Source: Ganoderma boninense | Lineage: Eukaryota > Basidiomycota > Agaricomycetes > Polyporales > Polyporaceae | Direction of reading: 5' to 3' | Assembly (NCBI GenBank): GCA_002900995.3 | Contig: CM035306.1 | Span: forward strand, 620,001 to 684,000 | Length of the DNA: 64,000 bases | Shown here: in pieces, positions 1 through 11,283 of the stretch | Layout: the number at the start of each line of letters is the position of its first letter | How positions within the stretch are numbered: the first letter of the stretch is position 1 | Made by a program: the position numbers and the translations under genes | The notes under the pieces: generated by a model | Database searches by the model: none | What the model saw: only the letters and a program-made list of their open reading frames with translations | Told to the model about the DNA's origin: nothing

Positions 1-415
1 AAGTCCTAGGAGTCACTTAGGGTACAGCAAGCCAATGAAGCTGGATGACGAGGTTAAGAATGTGGAGGAACTCGGAGGGACCCTCCAGCGGCGGACCGTT
101 GGCACTATTATTGTTTGGATAACGAAGTTGACGTCCAAATAACACGATGGGCGCTTAGTTCGAAGCGGGAGAGCAATGCTTTCCAGCACTTACGCTCGCC
201 GCTCTGTTCGACGCACACTTGAGTTCTTCCAGTAAGTGATTTAAAACAACACTGAAATAGTGTCTGAATATCGACGACACCGTTGCCAATAGCTAGCAAA
301 CCTGCTTTTCATCCAGTGCCGAAGTTAACAGCAATTCGCAATATTCGTAAGACCTGGCACCGAGTTACCGAAGGATCAGTCACTACCTCTGCCGCAAAAC
401 TTATCCACAGTGACG
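1..415. other. Upstream region of F-box gene A, with possible old coding remnant
   Basis: No intact gene is seen. Bases 1-250, read on the minus strand, match 25310-25552 of the right arm. Both encode short broken stretches such as EFLHILNLVIQLH, which resemble the start of a basidiomycete F-box domain (L..DVLL.I...LHPL) but carry stops. The rest would hold the promoter of the F-box gene starting at 416. Confidence 0.4.
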
Positions 416-2200
416 ATGGATGCCGCGGCCATGCCACATGTGCTTCCGTTCGCCCACGCTCTCTCAACTGCTCTTTCCTCGGTGCCTCCTGTCGATCGGA
501 CAGGGATCAGCGAGCTCAGCATATCAGACATGCGCGCGTGGAGCGCAGCCAAAGCAGACGAGTATCACAGATACTCCATCGCGTTCAATACTATCCAGAA
601 CATTCTCGCCCCGGTCCATCGTCTTCCTTCCGAAATACTTTCCAGGATCTTTGTGGAATCGTGGCAAGACCGGAGAAGCCTACGTCTCACCCATGTCTGC
701 CGTCTGTGGCGGTTCCTGTTGCTCGACACCTCAGAATTCTGGGCCGTCGCTATATCCGGAGACCAATTTCGCCTAGCTATCTCTGGCGAAGAGAGCCTCG
801 ACGAGGATTACCTGGATGCCGCTTGGCTACGCTCCTCTCCCAGAAACATCGCCCTCCGTCTGTCATCCCTATCTCCCAGGGCCCACCTCCAGTTGAGTCA
901 ACATACACATAGAATAACATGTATGCAAATCTCTGCACAAAGCAGTGATCAGCTAGAACTTCTGTGGAAGCTGTTGTGCACAGGCATGCCTCATCTCGAG
1001 GATCTCGCCATCCGGGTGTCTGATTCGATCGCAAAGTGGGTGGGACAAAGACAATTCTCTACCGAAGAGCTGCCTCGCCTCACGCGGCTCACCATACCTG
1101 CTCGCCTCTTCCATCCGACCTGGCCGAATACGCTCCAGGCACTCGCCCTCCGGTCGTACCACCGGAACGCTGACTTCCGCTCTCCCTTCGTGGTCGCGCT
1201 CGACGCTGTCCTCAGGTTCTTAGAGGACTACCCCAGCCTGAAAGTGCTGGACATTCGAGACAACTCGATCTGCTATCTCCCAGGTTCCCGGCCTCCCCCC
1301 CGGTTGTTTCCAACGCTCGAGCTCCTCCAGATAAGAGCCATACAGCCCACACTCTCCCCGCTGCTCTCGTCCCTCGCCGTCCCCCCCTCCACTCATCTAG
1401 ACATCAGCACGGTGTTCGTCACATGGTCCGCACACGGAGACCTCTTCCCGCCAAGTGGCGCGCACGATCCAGTGGTCGCGCAAATCCAGCGCGTCACCAT
1501 CTCCAGCGGCGTCGCCTCCACCGTCCGCGGGTTCACCGCGGGCGGGTCCGAGTGCCTCCGCCTCCGCGTCGCCGCGAGGCTGGACAGCATCACGCAGACA
1601 CTGCACCTCTTCCAGCGCACAGGCGCGCCCGTCTCGCACCTCCTCCTCGCCCAGCACCCCGCGCAGCGCATCCCCGTCCCGTCCGGCGGCAGGCCCGTCT
1701 TCGCTGCGTTCCCGCACCTCACCCACCTCACCCTCCACTGCCGCATCAGCGTCTGCGCAGAGTTCATTCGCGCGCTCTACCCGCCACAGCCTGCGCCCCC
1801 CGCCGAATCGGACTCGGAGTCGCTGCTCCTCCCTCTCCTGACAGACCTCACCGTAGGCGTGGCGACGAAGCGCCGCTCCGCGATCAGCGCGTCGCTCCGG
1901 GACCTCAAGATCAGGCGCGGGCCCAACAGCGCCGTCTCTGTGCACTTCCGCGAGTGCTGCCGGCTCTTTCCCGTGCATACGGTCCCGGACGTCCGCAGCG
2001 AGCGGCGACATCGTCGTCTGTCCCGCCTCGAGCTGTTCTCGTACGAGGAGGGCTGCATGGGTAAGCCTGATTCCGCCGTCTCGCACGTCGACCTCCTCGA
2101 CAATTTCATGCCTGGGCTGGTAGAAAGTGTCGTCGAGCCCCTCAGGAGATTGGTCGACGGGCCGGTCGTCTTTTCTGGATATCGGTTCCTCATCGCCTGA
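416..2200 (+). CDS. F-box/leucine-rich protein A (intact)
   Basis: This is a single-exon gene of about 594 residues. An F-box of the agaricomycete type lies near residues 60-105 (VHRLPSEILSRIFVESW, then THVCRLWRFLLLDTSEFW). The rest is a long region of irregular leucine-rich segments (HLEDLAIRVSDS, LPRLTRLTIPARLF, SLKVLDIRDNS). F-box proteins of this build are expected to be substrate adaptors of SCF (Skp1-Cullin-F-box) ubiquitin ligases, the F-box binding Skp1 and the leucine-rich part choosing the target; the target is unknown. I take the ATG at 416 because the frame before it opens only with a GTG. It has no stop, unlike its inverted copy at 23257-25110. Close relatives are at 32715-34495 (broken) and 53582-55390 (intact). 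Confidence 0.85.
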   Translation: MDAAAMPHVLPFAHALSTALSSVPPVDRTGISELSISDMRAWSAAKADEYHRYSIAFNTIQNILAPVHRLPSEILSRIFVESWQDRRSLRLTHVCRLWRFLLLDTSEFWAVAISGDQFRLAISGEESLDEDYLDAAWLRSSPRNIALRLSSLSPRAHLQLSQHTHRITCMQISAQSSDQLELLWKLLCTGMPHLEDLAIRVSDSIAKWVGQRQFSTEELPRLTRLTIPARLFHPTWPNTLQALALRSYHRNADFRSPFVVALDAVLRFLEDYPSLKVLDIRDNSICYLPGSRPPPRLFPTLELLQIRAIQPTLSPLLSSLAVPPSTHLDISTVFVTWSAHGDLFPPSGAHDPVVAQIQRVTISSGVASTVRGFTAGGSECLRLRVAARLDSITQTLHLFQRTGAPVSHLLLAQHPAQRIPVPSGGRPVFAAFPHLTHLTLHCRISVCAEFIRALYPPQPAPPAESDSESLLLPLLTDLTVGVATKRRSAISASLRDLKIRRGPNSAVSVHFRECCRLFPVHTVPDVRSERRHRRLSRLELFSYEEGCMGKPDSAVSHVDLLDNFMPGLVESVVEPLRRLVDGPVVFSGYRFLIA

Positions 2201-2360
2201 TAGCATTTCCAGTGGGGAGACCCCTCTGTGGATGGATTTTGGCTGTTGCGGATGATACACGGGAGGCGTGAATTACCCGCTCCGTTCGTCTACGCAATAG
2301 TGGGTCCTGTGCAAGGACACAGGGCCCCTTCCATGTGTATGTATGTAAAGTAACTGATGA

Positions 2361-5148
2361 CTAGTCGAGCTTCTTGGCCGAGAACTGCGAAAACAAGCAC
2401 ACATCAGTTAATGACGGAGACCACCCGGCGCCAGGGGGGAGTCGGACGAAACGTACGACGGTGACGACGGTGCCATCGCTGAGCTTCTCCTTGCGTGGCA
2501 CGAAGTCGTAGCCGAACCACCTTGGCACGATGCGCCAGCACGCCCAGTAGAGGACGCCGGTGGCCATGACCGCGATGCCGACGAGGCAGTAACTATTGAA
2601 GGCGACAGCAAGGTGAGGACCAACGAGCGACTCGGACATCCCAGCGAACGAAGAGACTCGCTACGTACAGATAGTAAGGCAGGGGAGGGGTGTCTCCGAC
2701 GCCGTTCGCCGGCTTGAGGAAGGGGGCGACGATCACTGTAGATCCCGGGGTCAGCGGCCATGCGAGATGGAATGATGTCACAACTTGAGGATGCAGGGGG
2801 ACGAAGAAGGGGACGTACGGAAGATACATGCCGCGAGGAAGAACACTGCGAAGGGCAACCACACTATCGCAACAATTGTCAGTACGAGCGCAGTCAGTAG
2901 CAGAAACGGGGAGAGAGCGGTGCTAACCTTTGAAGGGACGCGGGGCATGGGGCTTATGGTACCGCAGCCAGAAGAGACCGATGACGATAAAGAGGTTGAT
3001 GATCTGCGTTGGGTAGCCCTCGACGTCGAGGATGAAGGGATACGCGACCGCAGGCGGGGGCGCGATGAGGACGATCACCTGTGCATCCAGTAAGTCTCAG
3101 CGGCTCGATATGAACGTACGAAGCGCAGAGGCACATGCGTACGGAAGGGATCAGGTGGACGATCAAGCCGGGGAAGGGGGATTTGCCGGTCGGCCAGTTC
3201 GACGCCCAGAACTTGCTCCCGAAGGGCAGGGGAATACCCTCCTTCGCAAGTTCTTGGTTGACACGGGATTGTGCGAAGGTCTAGAGGATAATATATTCTA
3301 GTGATATCTCGAGACGCAGTTAGGTACTTACGACTGTGACGACGTTCTACAATGTGGTCAGCACGCGTTGGGCCTTGTGACCTTGAGATTAGTAACTTAA
3401 CCATTGTACTTACCCTATGATCATGTGTGTCACAGAATCTCTGTCAGCTCTCTACCGTTAAGCCCGACTTTGCGACATCGCTTACCCCAGAGCACTGTCA
3501 CAGAAGTCAGCCGCTTCCATGGGACGAAGTCAACTAACAATGAAGCTCACCTCAGGGCAACAAACACCGACAGCGCCTTCTCCGCCTTCACTCCAAATAT
3601 CTTCCGGAAGAACAGGCTCGCGACCGTAACGCCCGAGTCCAGGATCTCTTCCTTCGTCGCAGCGCTTGGATTGTTTTTGAATCCCGTCGGTCATACCTCC
3701 ATTCCAATCACGTACAGTGACAAGGGAACAGCACTTACGCGAAGTAGGAGACGTTCGCAAGGACGTACAGCACCGCGCACACGCCGAGACCGAGGGGGGC
3801 GGCGATCTTCAGGGTGCGGATGGGGTTCTTGACGTCGTTCATGACGTTGTTCACGTTCGACCATCCCGCGTACGAAAAGAGCACCTTGAACATCGCCGTC
3901 GCGTACTGCAGTCAATAACCATAGTCCAGAATCAACAATCAGCTTGGCATCGTGATATGAAGCCCCTCAAGGAGCAAAGGCACGCACGTCATTGCTGTTG
4001 TGTGAGCTCCCGGCAAACGGCTGGCGGAAGTTTGCGTGCGGGTCCTCGACCGAGGTGTGCCCTGCCAGAACTGCCCAGCCGGCAACAACGATGAACAGGA
4101 GGATGACAATCTTGGACATGCCGAGGCCCTGTGGCGAAACGAAAACCACACACGCGTCACCCAATTGCGCGATCCTGACCACGAACACTCGAGCACCCAC
4201 GTTCATAACCCATACACCGAGCCTCGGAGTGAGGCCATGTAGCAGCGTGACGAACCCTATCACTGTTTCCAGCATCTCAGTCGTTTCATTGTGGTAATAC
4301 GATGAGATTGGACGTAGCTGACCTCCGATCGCAATCCCACGGGAAACCCACCGGTCCGCTGTATGACCTGCAGTGATGAGAATGCTGCAAAGAAACTTCA
4401 GTCCCGTACTCGCGTGAATACTAGACATCATGACCCACTTCTGCGCGAAAACCTGAGCGGAGCGACGGTATGCGGCAGGTGAACACGCTTGCCTTAGAGT
4501 TAGACCGTGAACATGCGAGGGGGACCTACGATGCAACCAGAGGCCGTGAAGCCGAGGAGAATGGCGTTGGCCGCGAAGATGACGGTGGCGAGGTACTTCG
4601 GCTTCTTGTACACCGCCTCGAGGTAGACCTTCTCTCCCCCAGAGCGGGGTATCATGGTGCCAAACTCGAGCCAGATGAAGAGGCCGCAGAAGGAGATGAC
4701 GAAGCCGAGTATCCAGAGCATGAGCGACGCGCCGACGGACCCTACGGACCCAAGGATGGATGAAGGAGTAGAGAAGATGCCTGACCCAATTATCTTGCCT
4801 ATGCTGCCAATATGACGGCAGTATGAGCGCTTGCACCGGTGCAAGGATTCGGAGAACGTACATGAGGAGCGTGCAGCTGAAGACACCGAGGTGCCGACCC
4901 ATCCCACCTGTTTCGGTATCCGACGCTGTCATGTGAGGATTTTCAGACTCTTCCGAGAGCACGGAATGGAACGCACCTTCCTCCGGTGAGGACCCGTTGA
5001 GCACCTCCACTGGGACCTCCTCTGAAACGCCATCTTCAGACTTCTCGTGCTTCACGTCCGAGACCTGCACTTCAGGTACAACAGATGCCGCGTCATCTGA
5101 GCTTTCTCCTCGTCTCAACGTGGGGAGGAACCTGAGGAGGGTAGACAT
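2361..5148 (-). CDS. Methionine-permease-type amino acid transporter (APC superfamily, LAT/MUP1-like)
   Basis: A multi-exon gene reads leftward from ATG 5148 to a stop at 2361. The first exon gives an acidic cytosolic N-terminus of about 90 residues. An intron (splice ..CTCCTCAT/GTACGT..TTGGCAG/C) joins it to TM1, which has the APC signature IIGSGIFSTPSSILG. Next come ASLMLWILGFVISFCGLF, WLEFGTMIPRSGGEKVYLE and FAANAILLGFTASGCIV, a pattern I know from high-affinity methionine permeases. The C-terminal exons encode TM helices (TALSLFLSLTSLVLTIVAI in the duplicate) and end SAKKLD. Likely role: plasma-membrane uptake of methionine or another neutral amino acid by proton symport. Middle exon borders were not all resolved. 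The gene is convergent with F-box gene A (160 bp apart). Its copy in the other arm has lost the 5' exons. Confidence 0.8.
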
Positions 5149-6238
5149 GTCGCAGCCGGAGCTTTAGAGCTGGTGTTCGAGGACGACGTCGAACGGCGAC
5201 AAAGAGCCAGGGGGGTATCGAGAGATAACTCGACCGAGCGCGGGCGGGGACGTCCTGGGCGATAGGATGCATTCATCCTGGCTAGGACCATAAGAGAGAA
5301 AGCGATAGCTGCGACGCACGGAAGTTGCAGCCCTGGCCGTGCGCCATATAGGGGAAAACAGAATACGAGCTATCGCAATGCGCGGGCACCATTGCGTACA
5401 CGGTGTGCTTATCACCTGCTAGCAGCAAGGGTCCGAGGGTCAGTGAGTGAATGGCACCGTTATTTCCTGCTGCACACCGTAAGTACCTCCGAAGACCGCT
5501 CGGTGCCCTATCAGACGCTGCGTTCATTGCGGAAGTCGGCTGCTGGATGTGCGTGTGGGAGACGCTGCTTGCTTCTATCTGTCAACGTTTTGCGTGACAT
5601 TTTACCACGGATATGAGGTCAGCCTGTACAGGAGATGGCGAACAATGGCACTGCGAATGAATGACGAGTACGACACCGCCAAAGTCGACAGCGAAGGCAT
5701 AACGCGTCCAGGAACTCTAGCTGCAGAACGTACCCTGAGCTGGACCGGATAACGCGGGCCTAGAGAGCAGAATATCAGCGTGGTGCAGATAACGATGTCG
5801 AGCTTCTTCCACGGACGCTCTTAGGGCGGTCTGGAGTTATCTCTCTCCCTGCTTAAGAGAACTTGGTCGTCGGCGCACATGCCGGCAGAAGCGACCTCGT
5901 GCGTATATTTGCCAAGGGCGCTGGGAGATAAAACGAGTACAGTCGAGTATCAGGAAGAAAGGGGAAAATTGCCAGAGCAAGAATACCCCGCCGAAGAAGT
6001 TTTCGCATTGCAAACTTTCGAGTTCCATCGCACACACGAATTTTGCGACGAAGTAGCCAACAGGAATAGCCTTCTATTCATCAACACGTACTTCGGCGAC
6101 AAACTTCAACACCAGGTTTCCTTCCGTTCTTCCGTGCATACACAGTGACCACGAGACCTAAGAAATCCAGACTCGCCAAATCCACCGAGGTCCAAAATAC
6201 GCGCCACGAGCAACAAGACAAAGAACGGTCAGCGACAG
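5149..6238. other. Intergenic region between permease start and uncharacterised gene A
   Basis: It holds the permease promoter side (5149-5600) and the 3' flank of the uncharacterised gene. An 89-codon open frame at 5879-6148 (+) is also open in the right arm (21876-22145, -). However, the copies differ at about nine residues and there is no recognisable motif, so I read it as non-coding. The stretch near 5612-5660 is one side of the deletion junction seen in the right arm. Confidence 0.6.
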
Positions 6239-8353
6239 CTACATCTTCCCCAGCGGCCGGAACCCAGGCGTCCCCGCGATGTCAACGTCAGCCTGAGGGC
6301 CATGCTGCGCGATCCGCATCCCAGACGTCGTCGAAAGGAGCTGCCGACCTCCCAGCCCAAGCCCAATCCCGATCCCGATCCCAGCTCCAGGTGAAGGTCC
6401 AGGTCCAGGTCCAGGTCCGACCACAGCCACAGGTGCATATCCACGTCCGCCAGGCGCCATTCCGGGAGCCATCACACCAAGGGTCGCGCCGCCGCCACCA
6501 GTCTGAGGAACCATACTGCCAGCAGCCAGAGCCCCAGACACAGATCCCATCGCCGCCGGGCTTCCAGGCCCGCTCGGGGTCGCGTGCACGCTGCCGTTCC
6601 CACCGCTCCACGGTGTGCTCGCCCCCGATCCCAGTCCGAGCCCAGCATTGACGTTGACGTTGACGTTGAAATTGCCAGTGGCCACACGCCACTTGCCTGT
6701 CTGTGTGCACAGCGCGGCGTGCTCGAGCAGGCTGCGGTAGAGCGCGGTGTTGAACCCGATGCACTGCAGGCCGATGCACGCGATCTTGAGCGCGCCGACC
6801 GAGTACAGCTGGCCCACTTCGTAGACGTTCTGCGGGGACGTGTTCTTGCGGCCCACGAGCGTTTCCTTGATCAGCGCTTGCGACGTCTGCGAGGTAGGCA
6901 CGTTCAAGAACAATTCAGAAGACAAATGGTCGGCTGCACCTCTTGAGACAGGCAGTCCCACTCCTGCGGACATAGGTCATCTAGGCGGAATGATTTGTAG
7001 ATTCCCGCATAGTACCATTTTCCGTCTTTGTTGTAGAAACATTCTGATTGGGGCTCGCGTTGTGAGCCAGCACGATCCATACGGGCCTACATACCAGTCG
7101 GCTTGTCAAGCTTTCCCGAGATGTCAGCGACCGTCCATCTGTGGGCCGTGTTCACCCGCGGATTTGTGCTGCACTTGAACATCGGCGTCAGGAAGTACCC
7201 GTGCTCCTCGCGCTCCGGGCACCACGTCGTCGTCGACTGCTGGAAGACCCGATAGTTCCCCAACCTGACTATATGCGCGTCATTTCCTAGCAAACGCTGA
7301 GAAAGCTACGTACTGAGAACGTAGAAGCTGACCGCAAGTCTAGTCAGATCGATAAAAATGTCAGAGGCTGAGGAGGAAGGACTCACACCAGAGGTCGTTC
7401 CAACAAAGTCGTGTAACGTGTATGGTGTCGGAATCAATATCGGGGTGAGAGAGTCTTCGGGGATGCCAGACGGAAGCGGAAGCGACGCGAGGATGGCGTA
7501 TCGAGCCTCGATCTTCTCGGCCGTGCTCACCGTCGGAAGTGCGACCTATATCCAACGCATATATCAGCCAGAGCGGGATTCAAAGATGCGAATACGGACC
7601 GCACGCTCTCCCTCAAGTGGAGTCCATGGTGACTCAGGCGCGTCGAGATCCCTCGGGGTCCCGGGAGCGGTCAATGGACTTGGTAAGAGGGCAGCCCCCA
7701 TCATGGCCGCGTTGGAGAGATCCCTGAGCATTGCCGAGGCTGCGGGATGGGAGTCGTTCGGCCCCTTGAACGCCGCACCAAATGTCGTTTCCAGCCGTTG
7801 TTTGATGGTCTGGGGAATGGGTATCAAAGCGGAGCTCGGGGGTAGAGCATATAGCCGACCTTGTAATCGCTCTCAATCTCATCTATGGCCACCATGCCGC
7901 TAGCGCTGTCCTCCACGATCTTCAGCGACGCGAGCCTGTCTTCGATCGTCTTCACGCAGGATGCAAGCTGCCTGCGGATGTCGGTTGCACATTCGCCTTC
8001 GCCCTTGCCTTCTATGCCGCCCCCTCCGTTCTCCTTGTCGCCTCCGCCGCAGTCTCTTTTGGCTAGCACGGCATCAAAGCGTCGCTGCAGAGCCTCCTTC
8101 TCCTCCCTCAGGACTTCGAGCGTGGCAGCCTTCTCGCGGACTGACGCGCATGCACCCGCCAAGCGTTCGACAGCGACGTCACGAGCGTTCAATGCCTCGC
8201 GAACGCGCAGCCTCTCCAATCGAATGGACATCTCATACTCGCCTGCGGTTGCGTTTGCCGACTAGACCGAAACATGCAATAAGATCAGCGACTTGCAACT
8301 CTAGGCGAGAGAAGAGACGTGACCACATTCTCAATCCCCAAGTCCGTTGGCAT
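6239..8353 (-). CDS. Uncharacterised basidiomycete protein, copy A (coiled coil plus conserved C-terminal domain)
   Basis: A multi-exon gene on the minus strand. Exons I can place with matching phases: a short first exon from ATG 8353 (MPTDLGIEN), 7860-8261, 7600-7809 and 7387-7545. Further exons carry NYRVFQQSTTTWCPEREE, GKWYYAGIYKSFRLDDLCP and TSQALIKETLVGRKN, and a last exon ends at 6239. Exon 2 is charged and helical (LERLRVREALNARDVAVE), probably a coiled coil. The C-terminal half (YFLTPMFKC...WYYAGIYK...IGFNTALYRSLLEHA) looks like a fungal domain of unknown function, possibly of the DUF6697 kind; I am not sure of the number. The tail is low-complexity Gly/Pro (GPGPGPG). Function unknown. 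The copy at 19642-21770 keeps the same splice sites. Confidence 0.7.
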
Positions 8354-8988
8354 TTTGTAACTTCTAACAGAGAGTATTACGAGTTCCTGGTGTTCGTTAG
8401 GTTTGGTTGTGGTGTATAGAACGAGGTGGCAGTTCGAGGACAAGGAGGGAAAGAAAAGGGCGTCTATTCCAAGTTCGCTCATGATCCCCGTCCCCGGGCC
8501 GTTGGCGTGCCGATGCGTGCCGTGCTTCCGAGTCGCTTGGATCTCAGAGCGACTCAAACTTGAACTTGCCTGCGGACGACTCTCTACCGGGGCCTGAGCA
8601 TCGCGAAATTGACAGTGTCATCCACAGCATGGGTATCGGATACACGAACGGTGGTGAGCACGAGATATTTGACTGGGATTTGCCCTTGCTGGTGTTGGGA
8701 ACCGCAACATACTATATAGCAGAACTTGAAGTAATAGGAGTTGTCTCCAGCGAGCCTGGGGAAGTTCTTCAAGTGGTACACGTGGACAGGTATGTTCTGC
8801 CTATACTTTTAGGACGCTCGGTCCTCCGAACTCCGGTCTAATCCAATGCGTGATCATCTTGCTCTCTTTCTGTGGGAAACACCCAATGCCTTATTTATCA
8901 GCAGCCTTACAGGAAGGGAACGATTCCGCTACACCCCACAACGCCTCATCAGTAGCGCATTCCTGTTGGCTTCAATATCTTACGCACC
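8354..8988. other. Spacer between divergently transcribed genes; contains inverted-repeat boundary
   Basis: The uncharacterised gene A runs left from 8353 and the hydrolase runs right from 8989, so this is a shared upstream region. The left arm of the inverted duplication ends at about 8482. The next 20 or so bases (ATGATCCCCGTCCCCGGGCC) loosely recur near 15981. No gene is seen. Confidence 0.55.
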
Positions 8989-10143
8989 ATGGAATTTATC
9001 GCAGGACTCAAGGATACTGGTATTGCAGCCGTGGCGGGGTCCAGTAAGCGGTTACAGTTCGTGGAGCGGGACGGTGCGACTGATGTACCAATATTGATCC
9101 TGCCTGACAGCCAAACTCGCCTTCGTGAAGCTCCTAGAGACTCGGCGTTCGGAGATCGAGAAACATCCACGGCAAACATTTCAGTTCGGGGCTACCGATA
9201 GGCACAAAGTAAGCCGCACACCATGCGCCGACGACTACGATGCTGATCTGCGTCTGCCTCGTCCAGCTTGATGTGTACTACCCAGACCCTGCCGCGTTCT
9301 CGCCAAATGGCCCCGTCCCCGTTCTGTTCTTCGTCTATGGGGGCGGGTTCGTCTTCGGCGAGCGACAGGAGAACCCGCCCTTCGACCTCGGGTACGGCAA
9401 CCTCGGCACATTCTTCGCGAAACGCGGGTACGTTCGCAGAATTCTGTCAGCCCGTCCCCGTCGTCGCCTCTCTCACGTACGTGCCATTGCCATCCAAATG
9501 CAGGATCCTCACCGTAATCCCCGACTACCGCCTCTACCCGCACGTCACCTTCCCCGGGCCCGTCGAGGATGTCCGCGACGCCATCGCCTGGTTCCTCGCG
9601 AACACAAGCAGCGTCGCCTCCGCCGCCCCGAGCACCGTCCCCGCCTCCACGCCGCTCTCCAGCATCTTCGTCCTCAGCCACTCGGCCGGGACGAGCCACC
9701 TCGCCACGCTGTTCCTCTCGCCCACGCTCCTCCCGCTCGACGCGCCCGTGCGCGCCGCGACGCGGGGCCTGATCACGCAGGGCAGCGCGTACTTCTTCGA
9801 CCTCGCGCGGCAGGACCTCCTGCCCCCGGGCGTCCTCGACGGGTACTACGCGTCGCCCGAGACGGCCGCTGCGAACATGCCGCTCGCGCTGCTCAAGGCC
9901 GCGTCGGCGGAGCTCCTGCAGGCCCTCCCCGAGATGTTCGTGATGAAGAGCGAGCGCGAGCCCCCTGTGATCTTCGCGGGGAGCGACGTGTTCGTGGAGA
10001 CCCTCGAGGGGCGGCTTGGGAAGAAGGTGCGGTTCGACGTGATGAAGAGCCACAACCATATCAGCCCGCATTGGGCGCTGATGAGCGGGGAGGGCGAGGA
10101 GTGGGGGGAGGACGTCGTGGCGTGGGTGAAAGCTAGGGTGTGA
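8989..10143 (+). CDS. Alpha/beta-hydrolase (esterase/acetyl-hydrolase-like), copy 1, intact
   Basis: Four exons give 317 residues in an unbroken frame: 8989-9043, 9111-9208, 9267-9427 and 9504-10143. The fold is clear. VLFFVYGGGF is the HGGG-type oxyanion-hole strand with Tyr in place of His, VIPDYRLYP follows, VLSHSAG holds the likely nucleophile Ser (a GxSxG variant with Ser at the first position), and HNHISPHWAL near the C-terminus holds the likely catalytic His. This is the layout of small-molecule carboxylesterases and kynurenine-formamidase-like enzymes; the substrate cannot be told. No signal peptide is evident, so it is probably cytosolic. Paralogues at 39807-40976 (dead) and 51605-52765 (intact) have exons 1-3 of identical length (55, 98, 161 nt). 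Copy 3 has the canonical GHSAG. Confidence 0.85.
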
Positions 10144-11283
10144 GGATCATGTGGGTGTAGAAATGACAAACAACAAAGGCATGTAAGATGTAAATGAGTG
10201 GGCGGAACTATGTACCGACCGTATTCGAAACCGCTTCATGGAAATTCAGGAAGGATCTGTAGGCTAGACTTGGAGTGTTTTCTCTCAGATCATTGAGAGG
10301 CCCCTGCGTGATGTCTTCGCCCTAATCCTCGAGGGGGCACAGAGTGGTTGTGAGACCGAGGGATGTAGTATCGGCGCCAGGAGAGATGAACACCATGATG
10401 TGCGCGGTCTGTGGTCTGCGATGTCTCTCACGTAATATCAAATTGGTAAAGCGGCGACGGAACCACCCACCACAAACCTCGCGACGAGAAGCTTCAACCT
10501 TTCAACCCCGTACAATCCTGGCCAGAGACGATCCGAAAACCGTGCCTAGCCCACCTTGCGGATCGTGCATGGCAGACGGAAGACGGAAGGTGGACAGGTA
10601 CAGATACTAACCCCACTCTGACCGCACAGATCGACGCTCAAGACCGGCAAGCGAGCACAGCCCGTGGGGGCATAACAGCCGCGACCAGTGTTCTGGGAGA
10701 ACAGCACTCGTTATGACCTCGTCAGTCGACTCCAGCTCCTTACTCAGCGTCCGTGATGGAACGGAGGTGGGCGGGGGGTGGTATGTACCACAGTGTAACA
10801 CCGTTCATTTAGACGTTCCAATTGGAACATTGTGTGCCCTGCGGGACAGCATCGAGTGCACTGGTTATGTAGCGACTGTCAGGCGCGACAGCGACAGATG
10901 GACGGGAGGTTACGTACAGTTCTACAAAGGGGATCGGGGGGCGGTGGGCCGGAACGAACCTTACGCTGACTACCCGTAAGGATCATGACGTCGACGGACG
11001 GAAGGCGCGAGGCGGTAAGGACCTTGTGCCACTCGGGACAAGTAGAAGCCATCTCAACGCCGACCGTAAGCTTGCCGACAGGGGACCCGCCTCAGGTCAG
11101 TGGCAGGACTTCGGACCGCGAAACATAGCAGCATCGCTCGTGTCCATCCAAATAATGTTCGTTCTATACTACGATGAGGAGCCCAGCCAGCCGGGCCCCA
11201 GTCCACAAGTGTCATACAAAATCCACAGTCCGAGGCAACAGCAACAGGTCGCGAACAACAACACCAACACCTTGGTACGTTCG
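10144..11283. other. Convergent intergenic region
   Basis: This 1.1 kb lies between the 3' ends of the hydrolase (+) and the GH5 gene (-). Open frames here are short and without recognisable motifs. I see no gene or repeat. Confidence 0.6.

Larger units (their letters stand above)
1..8482. repeat. Left arm of a large inverted duplication
   Basis: The reverse complement of this stretch matches 19512-25552 in the same gene order: F-box gene, permease, uncharacterised coiled-coil gene. By eye roughly nine in ten bases agree in alignable parts. The match runs to the left window edge, so the true end lies outside. The inner end is sharp: at 8482 homology stops within a few bases, just upstream of the uncharacterised gene's start region. 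This arm is the more complete one, with an undeleted permease and an open F-box gene. Confidence 0.9.

Noticed and set aside
1397..2260. 287-residue minus-strand frame across F-box gene A
   Set aside because: Antisense shadow of a GC-rich coding exon; Arg/Glu/Gly-rich with no motif. The same shadow appears opposite the other F-box copies.
5879..6148. 89-codon open frame present in both inverted arms (5879-6148 + and 21876-22145 -)
   Set aside because: Conserved only because the arms are duplicates; about nine replacement differences, no motif, and it lies in the 3' flank of the unknown gene.
6229..6444. Repetitive LDLDLD-type minus-strand frame
   Set aside because: Alternative frame of the Gly/Pro repeat in the unknown gene's tail.
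9235..10071. 278-residue minus-strand frame across hydrolase copy 1
   Set aside because: Shadow of the real exon; composition dominated by Arg and Gly with no hydrophobic core pattern.
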